Assembly: GCA_025057055.1 (NCBI GenBank)
Contig: JANWYF010000187.1
Coordinates: 1-33,584, forward strand
Direction of reading: 5' to 3'
DNA from: Rhodovarius sp.
GTDB taxonomy: Bacteria; Pseudomonadota; Alphaproteobacteria; Acetobacterales; Acetobacteraceae
DNA length: 33,584 nt
Positions within the stretch are counted from its first letter, which is position 1, and the number at the start of each line of letters is the position of its first letter. A program made the position numbers and the translations under genes. The notes beneath the pieces are model-generated. The model saw only the letters and a program-made list of their open reading frames with translations. It made no database searches and was not told the origin of the DNA. Shown here one piece after another: positions 8,600 to 16,667 of this stretch.

Positions 8600-9919
8600 T
8601 CAGCGGAACCGGATCAGGGCGCCCTGCGGCTCGCCCAGCACGGTATCGTCGCGCATCACGATCCGCCCGCGCACCACCGTGGCATAGGGCCAGCCATGGC
8701 ATTCATGCCCGGCAAAGGGGGTCCAGCCGCAGGGCGAGACGATCCAGCTCTCCTCGATGCGTCGGCGCGCGCCCATGTCGACCACCGTAAAGTCCCCATC
8801 ATAGCCCACGGCCAGCCGCCCCTTGCCCACCGCGCCGTAGATCCGCGCAGGGCCGGCGCACATGACATCGGCCAGGCGCGAGAGGGAGAGGCGCCCGTTC
8901 GAGACGTGATCGAGCATCAGGGGCACGATGGTCTGCACCCCGGTCAGGCCGGCGGCGGTGGCGGGCCAGGGGCGTTCCTTGGCGGCGCGGGAATGCGGCG
9001 CATGGTCCGATGCGACGACGTCGATCGTGCCGTCGGACATGGCGGCCCAGGCGGCGCGCAGGTGCCGCTCCTCCCGGATCGGCGGGTTCATCACCGCATA
9101 GCCGCCCAGCCGGTCATAGGCCTCATCGGTCTGGGTCAGGTGGTTGAGCAGCACCTCCACGCTCGCGATATCCCGCGCGCGGCCGAGGAAGGCGAGCTCC
9201 TCGGCGGTCGAGACATGCAGGATATGGGCGGGCCGCCCCGTCTTGCGGGCCAGCGCGATGATCCGGCGGGTGCCGAGGAAGGCGCATTCGACATCCCGCC
9301 ATTCGGCATGCAGCCGGTGCGGGCCGCCGCCCTCGAACATCGCGCGGCGTTCCTGCAGGCGGTATTCGTCTTCCGAATGGTAGCAGATGGTGCGCCGGCC
9401 CGATCGCATGGCGCGCTCGAGGCTCGCATCGTCCTCGACCAGCAGATCCCCGGTGGAGGAGCCGGCGAAGACCTTGATCGCGCAGACATTGGGCTCGGCC
9501 TCCAGCCGGCCGAGGTCGTCGAGATTGGCCTTGGTGGCCCCGACATAGAGGCCCATGTCGCACCAGGCGCGGCCGCGGATGTGCTCGCGCTTCCAGGCCA
9601 GGCGCTCGCTGCTGACGATGGGCGGGCTGGTGTTGGGCATGTCGAAGACGGCGGTCAGGCCGCCCAGCACCGCCGCGCGGGTGCCGGTCTCGATCGTCTC
9701 GACCGCCGGATCGCCCGGTTCGCGCAGATGGACATGGGCATCGATCAGGCCGGGCAGCACATGCAGGTGCCGGCAATCGAGCACCGTATCGGCCGAAGCC
9801 AGGCGCAGATCGCCGATGGCGGCAATGCGCCCGTCGCGCACGCCGACATCGGCCACCTCCTGCCCCCAGGGCAGCACCAGCGTGCCGCCTCGCAGCAACA
9901 GCTCGAAATGATGGCTCAT
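8600..9919 (-). CDS. pyrC: Dihydroorotase (class I type cyclic amidohydrolase)
   Basis: DAHVHLREPGD, KVFAGSSTGDLLVEDD (carboxy-Lys region), YHSEDEYR, HILHVSTAEE, ASDHAPHS metal-site motifs. Confidence 0.85.
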   Translation of the reverse strand: MSHHFELLLRGGTLVLPWGQEVADVGVRDGRIAAIGDLRLASADTVLDCRHLHVLPGLIDAHVHLREPGDPAVETIETGTRAAVLGGLTAVFDMPNTSPPIVSSERLAWKREHIRGRAWCDMGLYVGATKANLDDLGRLEAEPNVCAIKVFAGSSTGDLLVEDDASLERAMRSGRRTICYHSEDEYRLQERRAMFEGGGPHRLHAEWRDVECAFLGTRRIIALARKTGRPAHILHVSTAEELAFLGRARDIASVEVLLNHLTQTDEAYDRLGGYAVMNPPIREERHLRAAWAAMSDGTIDVVASDHAPHSRAAKERPWPATAAGLTGVQTIVPLMLDHVSNGRLSLSRLADVMCAGPARIYGAVGKGRLAVGYDGDFTVVDMGARRRIEESWIVSPCGWTPFAGHECHGWPYATVVRGRIVMRDDTVLGEPQGALIRFR

Positions 9920-10641
9920 CGCCCCTCCTCCTCCGCGCGGGCCCAGGCGATGGCGGCGCGGGCCAGCGCCTCGATGCTGTCTACCACTGGGAAGGGCAGG
10001 GCAGGCCCGGCCGCGATGCCGAGCGGGATTTCGGTGCAGCCGAGCACCACCGCCGCCGCGCCCCGCCCATGCAGCCGCCGCGCGGCCTCTGCGAGCGGTG
10101 GGTAGGCATCCTCGACACGATTCGCCTTGACGAGCGCGATCCCCGGGCTGACGAGCTCGCGCATCTCCGCCTCCTCCGGCACGAGACAGGGGTGGCCGAG
10201 GGCGGAAAGGCGCTGCTGATAGAGGCCCATCGCCAGGGTGCCTGCCGTGGCCAGGACGCCGATCGGCTGCCCCGCCCCGATGCCCTGCCGGGCGAGGTCG
10301 CGCACCGCCGCATCGACGATGTGCAGAATGGGCAGGCGAGTGGCCGCCTGCATCTCCTCATACCAGCCATGGGCAGTGTTGCAGGGGATCACGATCGCCT
10401 CCGCCCCGCCCTGCTCCAGGATGCGGATGCCGCGCAACAGGGCGGGCAGCGGATCCTCCCCGCCCGCCAGGCGCGCCGCGGTGCGGTCCGGCACGCGCGG
10501 GTCGCTCAGCAGCAGGGTGGGGATGTGGTCCTGATCGCGCTCAGCGGGCGTGAGAAGAGTGAGCCGCCGCATGAACTCGGCCGAGGCCAGCGGCCCCATG
10601 CCGCCCAGCACGCCGAGCATCCTCATGCCCATGCGCCGCAC
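9916..10641 (-). CDS. Aspartate/glutamate racemase family protein
   Basis: MLGVLGGMGPLASAEFMRRL, IPCNTAHGWYEEM and VVLGCTEIPLGI contain the two catalytic Cys motifs. ATGA overlap with the dihydroorotase. Confidence 0.85.
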   Translation of the reverse strand: MRRMGMRMLGVLGGMGPLASAEFMRRLTLLTPAERDQDHIPTLLLSDPRVPDRTAARLAGGEDPLPALLRGIRILEQGGAEAIVIPCNTAHGWYEEMQAATRLPILHIVDAAVRDLARQGIGAGQPIGVLATAGTLAMGLYQQRLSALGHPCLVPEEAEMRELVSPGIALVKANRVEDAYPPLAEAARRLHGRGAAAVVLGCTEIPLGIAAGPALPFPVVDSIEALARAAIAWARAEEEGR

Positions 10642-10705
10642 TCCGCCCCGGCTGCCCCGATTGACCGGCGCCGCGGCTCGGGCGCCGGCGGAGGCTGCCA
10701 GCCGC

Positions 10706-11509
10706 TTACGCGAAGAACCCGTCCCATACCAGCTTCACCCCTGTCAGAAGCAGCGCCGCCTGCACGATGCGATAGAACAGCTGATCGGAGAGGCGCCGCT
10801 GCAGCCACACCCCGAGATACACGCCGGCCGGGCAGAGCGGCAGCAGCAGCGCGGCGGTCAGCAGCACGGAGGCGTCGAACATGCCCAGCGCGGCATAGGG
10901 GACGAGCTTGACGTAGTTGAGCAGCCCGAAGAAGGCGAGGTTGGTCGCGGCGAAGGCAGCGCGCGGCAGGCGGCGGGGCAGCAGATACATCTGCAGCGGC
11001 GGACCGCCGGCATGCGCCAGCGTGGAGGTCACCCCGGCAGCGGTCGCGGCCAGAAATCCGCGCGGGACGGAATGCGGGCTGGGCGGCGGCAGGCCGCGGC
11101 GCCCGGCCCAGGCGCGAAAGGCCAGGAAGCAGAGGGTGATCACCCCGATCAGCCCCATGATGGCGCGCGGAGAGAGCAGTCCGAACAGCAGCGCCCCCAG
11201 CACCACGCCGCACAGGCCGCCCGGGATCAGGACGCGCATCTCCCGCCGGTCCCACTGGCCCCACCAGGCGCGCAGGCCGGAGAGGTCCATGGCGCAGAGC
11301 AGCAGCAGGCCGATCGCCGCCGCCTGGGGTGCCGGGATCGCGAGCGCCATCAGGGGCACCAGCACATTGCCGGAGGCGCCGGCAAAGCCCCCTTTCGCGA
11401 TGGCCGAAATCAGCACCGCCGGCACGGCCAGCGCATAGAAGAGCGGATCAGTGGGCAGGGGCAGGGGAATGGTCCTCGCGCGCGGATGGCCGCACTCTAG
11501 CGGCCGCAT
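10706..11509 (-). CDS. TauE/SafE family sulfite/anion exporter
   Basis: ORF 10706-11830. LISAIAKGGFAGASGNVLVPLMAL, AIGLLLLCAMDLSGL and TSTLAHAGGPPLQMYLLPRRL with multiple TM helices. Start uncertain; ATG at 11509 is the best available. Confidence 0.75.
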   Translation of the reverse strand: MRPLECGHPRARTIPLPLPTDPLFYALAVPAVLISAIAKGGFAGASGNVLVPLMALAIPAPQAAAIGLLLLCAMDLSGLRAWWGQWDRREMRVLIPGGLCGVVLGALLFGLLSPRAIMGLIGVITLCFLAFRAWAGRRGLPPPSPHSVPRGFLAATAAGVTSTLAHAGGPPLQMYLLPRRLPRAAFAATNLAFFGLLNYVKLVPYAALGMFDASVLLTAALLLPLCPAGVYLGVWLQRRLSDQLFYRIVQAALLLTGVKLVWDGFFA

Positions 11510-11534
11510 CGGCCGAGGCGAGAGGGGGGTGCAG

Positions 11535-12332
11535 ATGGGCTGGCTGATCGGCATCGGGCTGCTCGCGGCGGCGGGCTGGATCGGAGGGCTGCTGGCCGGG
11601 CTCTTCGGCGTCGGCGTCGGGGTGGTGCTGGTGCCGGCCGCGCTGCTCGCTGCCCCGGCCTTCGAGGTGGCGCCCGAGGTCGCGCTCAAGCTCGGGCTCG
11701 GCACCGCGCTGGCGCTGACCCTGCCCACCTCTCTGCTTGCGGCCCTGCGCCAGCATCGGGCGGGGCGCTTCGACCGCGCGCTGTTCCGCCGCTGGGGCCC
11801 GCCGCTGCTGGGCGGGGCCTGCCTTGGCACCTGGCTGGCCGCGGTGGCGCCGGCCGGCTGGCTCGGAGCCGTCTTCGGCGTGCTCGCGCTGCTGATTGCG
11901 GCCTATCTCGGGCTGTTGCCGCCGGCGGCGCGGATCGCGGCCGCCCCGCCCGCCGGGGTGGCGGGCGCGCTGGTGCCGGCTGCGGTCGGCGGCTGTTCGG
12001 TGATGATGGGGGTGGGAGGTGGGACGCTTGGCGTGCCTGCCATGTGCCTGCTCGGCGTGCCGATCGGCGCGGCGGTCGCCACCGCCGCGGGCTTCGGGGT
12101 GCTGGTCTCGGCGCCGGCGACGGTAGGGCTGATCCTGGCCGGGATGGAGGTGGCGGGGCGGCCCTGGGGCTCGCTCGGCTGGGTCAGCCTGCCCATGGCT
12201 GCGTTGCTGCTGCCGATCGCCCTCGCCGCCACGCCGGTGGGGGTGCGGCTGGCCGGGCGGCTGCCCCCCGTGCTGCTCAGGCGGGCCTTCGCGCTGTTCA
12301 TGGCAGCGGTCGGGCTCAAGATGCTGCTGTGA
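11535..12332 (+). CDS. TauE/SafE family exporter (second copy, divergent)
   Basis: MGWLIGIGLLAAAGWIGGLLAGLFGVGVGVVLVPAAL and MMGVGGGTLGVPAMCLLGVPIGAAVATAAGF. ATG at 11535 after a GGGGGG purine run. Confidence 0.85.
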   Translation: MGWLIGIGLLAAAGWIGGLLAGLFGVGVGVVLVPAALLAAPAFEVAPEVALKLGLGTALALTLPTSLLAALRQHRAGRFDRALFRRWGPPLLGGACLGTWLAAVAPAGWLGAVFGVLALLIAAYLGLLPPAARIAAAPPAGVAGALVPAAVGGCSVMMGVGGGTLGVPAMCLLGVPIGAAVATAAGFGVLVSAPATVGLILAGMEVAGRPWGSLGWVSLPMAALLLPIALAATPVGVRLAGRLPPVLLRRAFALFMAAVGLKMLL

Positions 12333-12664
12333 CGGGGGCTGCTGCGGAAAGCGCCGCTCGGGTGGTGAAGGCTTGGCAAGGATGGGGGCAGGGCGCCGCG
12401 GTCGGGTCGGGCACAGCCCGGCACCCTTGGGCGCCGGCCACCCCGCGCCGGCCGGCGGCCTGCGTGCGGCATGGCTGCCCGCCCCGCCCTGCCGGCCCCT
12501 GCCGCCCTTGCAGACCGGCGCCGCCCCTCGGGCGAGGAGCCGCGAACGGCAAGCGCATCAGCGCCGGCGGGCCGCCCCCCGCCCCCGGGGCGGTCGCCGA
12601 ACAGGATTCGGTTGCCCGGCCAGCTCAGGGGGCGCGCGGCCGCCCAGCGCTGCCCCGCGCTGCC

Positions 12665-13462
12665 TCAGGCGCCGCGGTAGCGGCCCTGTCGCTTCTCGCG
12701 CAGGGCGGCCAGGGCCTCGCGATGATCGGCGGTGGTGTGCGCGATTGCCTGCAGCGCCGCCGAGAGTTCCAGGACCTGCTCGAGCCGCGCATTCCAGGCC
12801 GCGCGCAGAAGGCGGCGGGCCATGCGCACCGCGATCGGCGGATTGACCGCGATGCGCTCGGCCAGCGCCCAGGCCGCTTCCATCAGCTCCGGATCCGGCA
12901 CGACGCGGGAGACGAGCCCGGCGGCCAGCGCGGCCTTCGCATCCAGCGGATCGCCGGTCAGCGCCATCTCGGCGGCGCGGGCGAAGCCCACCACCCGCGG
13001 CAGCAGCCAGGCCCCGCCATCGCCCGGGATGATGCCGACCTTGACGAAGCTTTCGGCAAACCGGGCGCTTTCGGCGGCGATGCGCAGGTCGCACATGGTG
13101 GCCAGATCGAGCCCCGCCCCGATCGCAGGGCCGTTGACGGCGGCGATCACCGGCAGTTCCAGCCGTTCGAAGAGCAGCGGCAGGCGCTGGATGCCGTGGC
13201 GGTAATAGCCGATCGATTCGACCGGGCTGCGTTCGCCGGCGGCCTCGGCCATGCGCTTGACATTGCCCCCGGCCGAGAAGGCGCTGCCCGCCCCGGTCAG
13301 GATCGCCACCCGCACCCTGCCCTCGGCATCGAGGCGCGAGAGCGTCTCGATCAGCGCCTCGATCAGTTCGGGGTCGAGGGCGTTGCGGGCCTCGGGCCGG
13401 TTCATGGTCAGGGTCGCGATGTGGTCGTGGATCTCGACCAGCAGCGGGGGCGAGTCGGTCAT
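12665..13462 (-). CDS. Enoyl-CoA hydratase/isomerase family protein
   Basis: ORF extended to 13771; start MTDSPPLLVEIHDHIATLTMNRPEARNALDPELI. AGSAFSAGGNVKRM, VNGPAIGAGLDLATMCDLRIA crotonase motifs. Confidence 0.9.
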   Translation of the reverse strand: MTDSPPLLVEIHDHIATLTMNRPEARNALDPELIEALIETLSRLDAEGRVRVAILTGAGSAFSAGGNVKRMAEAAGERSPVESIGYYRHGIQRLPLLFERLELPVIAAVNGPAIGAGLDLATMCDLRIAAESARFAESFVKVGIIPGDGGAWLLPRVVGFARAAEMALTGDPLDAKAALAAGLVSRVVPDPELMEAAWALAERIAVNPPIAVRMARRLLRAAWNARLEQVLELSAALQAIAHTTADHREALAALREKRQGRYRGA

Positions 13463-14682
13463 GCGGGCATCCTCTCGGGCGGGGTGATCAGCACGCCGGC
13501 AGCGGCCAGCGCCGCGATCTCGGCCGGCGCGAAACCCGCCTCGGCCAGGATCTCCGGCCCGTGCTCGCCGAGCCGGGGGGCGGGCCGGCGCAGGGCGGCC
13601 GGGGTGGCCGAGAAGCGCACGGGCGGCCGGATCTCGCGGATCGGGCCGGCATGGGGGTGGAGGCTCTCGCGGAACAGGCCCACCGCCTGCAGATGCGGCT
13701 GGTCCGGCAGCTCCTCGAGCGGGATCAGCCGCATCGCCGGGATGTCGAGGCGGCGGCAGATCGCCAGCCATTCCGCCGTGGTGCGGGTGCGCGTGATCTC
13801 GGCGAGCAGCCGGTAGAGTTCCTGGATATGGGCGTTGCGCCGGCTGCGATCGGCCACGCCGAGGCGTTCCGCCTCGGCCCGCCGGCCGACCAGGTCGAAG
13901 AGCTGGAACCAGTCCTCGGCCGAATAGGGCAGGATGGCGATATGGCCGTCGGCCGTGGGCATGGGGCGCCGGCCGCCGCGCGTGACGCGGTGATAGCCGG
14001 CGGGCAGGCCGCTGCCTGGATAGGTCAGGCCGCCCATATGCTCGGCCAGCAGGAAGGCGACCATCGTCTCGAGCATCGGCACTTCCACGGCCTGGCCCCG
14101 GCCCGTGCGCTCGCGCGCGAGGAGCGCGGCCAGCACGGCGTTGGCGAGCATGAGACCGGTTGTCTTGTCGGCGATCAGGCTCGGCACATAGCGCGGTTCG
14201 GCCTCGCCCTCGCTGAGCAGGGCAGCCAGCCCGCAGGCGGCCTGGATCACATCGTCGAAGGCGGGCAGGTCACGGTCTGGCCCGTCCTGCCCGAAGCCCG
14301 GGGCGGCGGCATAGACCAGCCGCGGGTTGAGGGCGAGGCATGCCTCCGGCCCGAAACCGAGCCGCGCCACGGCCGCCGGCCGCATATTGTGCACCAGCGC
14401 ATCGGCGCGGGCGATCAGGCGCCGCAGCACCGCCTGCCCCTCGGGCCTTTTGAGGTCGAGGGCGATGGACCGCTTGTTGCGGTTGAGCGCGAGGAAGATC
14501 GAACCGAGGCCCGGCGTGCGCGGCGTGCCGTTGCTGCGCATCGAATCGCCTCCCGGCGGTTCGATCTTGATCACATCCGCCCCGTAGTCGCCCAGGATCT
14601 GGGTGGCGAGGGGGCCAAGCACCACCGCGGTCATGTCGAGCACGACCATGCCGTGCAGCGGCCCGGCTGCAGATTCCGGCAT
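13459..14682 (-). CDS. CaiB/BaiF family III CoA-transferase
   Basis: ORF extended to 15642; start MPESAAGPLHGMVVLDMTAVVLGPLATQILGDYGADVIKIEPPGGD. NRNKRSIALDLK, DALVHNMRP, APRLGEHGPEILAEAG. ATGA overlap with the enoyl-CoA hydratase. Confidence 0.92.
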   Translation of the reverse strand: MPESAAGPLHGMVVLDMTAVVLGPLATQILGDYGADVIKIEPPGGDSMRSNGTPRTPGLGSIFLALNRNKRSIALDLKRPEGQAVLRRLIARADALVHNMRPAAVARLGFGPEACLALNPRLVYAAAPGFGQDGPDRDLPAFDDVIQAACGLAALLSEGEAEPRYVPSLIADKTTGLMLANAVLAALLARERTGRGQAVEVPMLETMVAFLLAEHMGGLTYPGSGLPAGYHRVTRGGRRPMPTADGHIAILPYSAEDWFQLFDLVGRRAEAERLGVADRSRRNAHIQELYRLLAEITRTRTTAEWLAICRRLDIPAMRLIPLEELPDQPHLQAVGLFRESLHPHAGPIREIRPPVRFSATPAALRRPAPRLGEHGPEILAEAGFAPAEIAALAAAGVLITPPERMPA

Positions 14683-14777
14683 CGCGTCTCCTCCCTCGGC
14701 CTGCGGCATGATGCGTGCTGCGGCCTGGCCCGTCCAGCCGCCCCGCGGCGGCCTTGGGAGGGGGAATGCGCCGCCCC

Positions 14778-15164
14778 TCAGCCCGGGCGCCGGCGGAAGA
14801 CCTCGATGCCGGCACCGGCCGCTTCGGGGAAGATCTGGGTCTTCGTCAGGCGCACCCGGGCGGCGGCCACGCGCGGGTCGCGAAAGCAGACGGCGAGCAG
14901 CTCCTCGGCCAGGGTCTCGAGATAGAGGACATGCGGCCGCCCCTGCCAGCCGCGCACCAGGTCGCGCACCGGGTCGTAATCGATGATGCCCTCGGCCGCC
15001 GCGGGGGCCATGGCGGTGGGGACGAACATCTCGACATCGACAGAGAGGCGGTTCGGCCGTTCGGGGTGCTGTTCCCAGGGGTGGATGCCGACCGCGACAT
15101 CGACCGTGATGCCCACGACGCGGGAGGCGATATAGCCCTCGGGGAAGATGGAGGCGGCGTCCAT
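14778..15164 (-). CDS. Dihydroneopterin aldolase family protein (FolB/FolX-like, copy 1)
   Basis: VVGITVDVAVGIHPWEQ, IIDYDPVRDLV, LETLAEELLAVCFRDPRV, VRLTKTQIFP. Confidence 0.75.
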   Translation of the reverse strand: MDAASIFPEGYIASRVVGITVDVAVGIHPWEQHPERPNRLSVDVEMFVPTAMAPAAAEGIIDYDPVRDLVRGWQGRPHVLYLETLAEELLAVCFRDPRVAAARVRLTKTQIFPEAAGAGIEVFRRRPG

Positions 15165-15226
15165 GGGGTTCCTTGGCTTGCTCGCCCGCCCTATATGCGC
15201 GCCCCGGTGTAGGGCGGAAGGGAGCC

Positions 15227-15976
15227 ATGGCGGGGCCGCAGCGCAATGTGCTGATCACGGGCGGGGCCAAGCGGGTGGGGGCGGCGATTGCGCGGCGGCT
15301 GGCGGCCGCGGGCTGGGGGGTGGTGCTGCACCACAACCTCTCCCGCGCCGAGGCGGCGGCGCTGGCTGCCGAACTCCCGCTCGCCTGGACGATCGGCGCC
15401 GACCTCTCCGACGCGGAAGCCGCAGCGGCTCTGCCGGCCCGGGCGGCGGCGCTGTGCGGCGGGCTTACCGCCCTCGTCAACAACGCCTCCCTCTTCGAGT
15501 ATGACACGCCGCAATCCTTCGACGCGGCCGGCTTTGTCCGGCACATGGCGGTCAATCTGCTCGCCCCCGCCCTGCTGGTGCGCGGCCTGGCCGAACAGCT
15601 GCCTGAGGGCGTGCAGGGGGCGGTTGTGCATCTGCTCGACAATCGCCTCTATGCCCCGAACCCCGACTATTTCACCTACGCCCTCTCCAAATACGGGCTG
15701 CTTGGCATGATGGAGATGCAGGCGCTGGGCTTTGCGCCCCGGCTGCGCGTCAATGGCGTGGCGCCGGGCATTGCCCTCGTCTCCGGCCACCAGACGGATG
15801 AGGAGTTCCGTCGCGCCCATGTCAACAACCCGCTCGGCCGGGGTGTGACGCCCACCGACATCGCCGAGGCGGTGGCCTTTCTGCTCGAGGCCCCCTCGAT
15901 CACGGCTGAGGTCATCGTGGTCGACTCCGGCCAGCGCCTGCGCCGGCGCGGCCGTGACGTGGCCTTTCCGGCGTGA
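15227..15976 (+). CDS. SDR family oxidoreductase, pteridine-reductase/FolM-like
   Basis: MAGPQRNVLITGGAKRVGAAIARRLAAAGW (TGGxxRxG), LVNNASLFEYD, YFTYALSKYG (YxxxK), VNGVAPGIAL. Coupled to folB by a GTGA overlap. Confidence 0.85.
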   Translation: MAGPQRNVLITGGAKRVGAAIARRLAAAGWGVVLHHNLSRAEAAALAAELPLAWTIGADLSDAEAAAALPARAAALCGGLTALVNNASLFEYDTPQSFDAAGFVRHMAVNLLAPALLVRGLAEQLPEGVQGAVVHLLDNRLYAPNPDYFTYALSKYGLLGMMEMQALGFAPRLRVNGVAPGIALVSGHQTDEEFRRAHVNNPLGRGVTPTDIAEAVAFLLEAPSITAEVIVVDSGQRLRRRGRDVAFPA

Positions 15977-16362
15977 GCGGGGCGGGGCAGGGGCGGGCGA
16001 CGCGCACCGTCTTCGTGCGCGGGCTGGAGCTGATCGCGCGGCTGGGTGTGCACCCGCATGAGAAGGCGGCGCCCCAGCGCGTCATCATCGGCATCGAGCT
16101 CGCGGTGATCGACGAGAGTGCGCCGGATGGCATCGGGCCCGATGCGCTGGAGCGGGTGGTGGACTATCAGTCGGTCGTGCATGTGGCGCGCGGGGTGGTG
16201 GCGCAGGGCCATGTCCTGTTGGTGGAGACCCTGGCCGAGACGATCGCGGCGGCGGCGCTGCGCGACCCCCGGGTGGTCTCCGCCCGGGTGACGGTCGAGA
16301 AGCCGGACGCTTTCCCCGACGCGGCCTCGGTCGGCGTTGTCATCGAACGGACAAAGGCTTGA
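15973..16362 (+). CDS. folB: Dihydroneopterin aldolase (FolB, copy 2)
   Basis: VFVRGLELIARLGVHPHEKAAPQRVIIGIEL, VDYQSVVH, LVETLAETIAAAAL, VTVEKPDAFPDA. Confidence 0.82.
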   Translation: MSGAGQGRATRTVFVRGLELIARLGVHPHEKAAPQRVIIGIELAVIDESAPDGIGPDALERVVDYQSVVHVARGVVAQGHVLLVETLAETIAAAALRDPRVVSARVTVEKPDAFPDAASVGVVIERTKA

Positions 16363-16601
16363 CCTGAAACTGATATTTCGGCCCGGGCGGGCTTGTCGGT
16401 CATCCACCGCCGCACTGTCGCGGGCTGGGGCGGATCCTGGGGGTGCTGCCTGCGCGCCGCCCGCGGCCAGGGGCTTTTGCTGCCCGGGCATAAATCTAGT
16501 CAAATCAGAGACTTGTCGCTGTTGCTCACGAAATCGGCAATATCGGTCCGGCCGCGGACGGCCGCGGCTTTCGCCCCTCCATCCGGCCTCTGTCCCCAGG
16601 G

Positions 16602-16610
16602 TTATCCACA
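16602..16610 (+). promoter_or_regulatory. Perfect consensus DnaA box (TTATCCACA)
   Basis: ctgtccccaggg-TTATCCACA-ggcggcg in the folB-uvrC intergenic region. Confidence 0.5.
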
Positions 16611-16667
16611 GGCGGCGTGGAGAAGCAGCCGCTTGAGTGCAATCCCTGCCTCGGACAGAAGCGGGGC

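Noticed and set aside
12044-13816. 590-aa plus-strand ORF spanning TauE, an intergenic gap and antisense enoyl-CoA hydratase
   Set aside because: Composition is low-complexity and the embedded genes in other frames are unambiguous.
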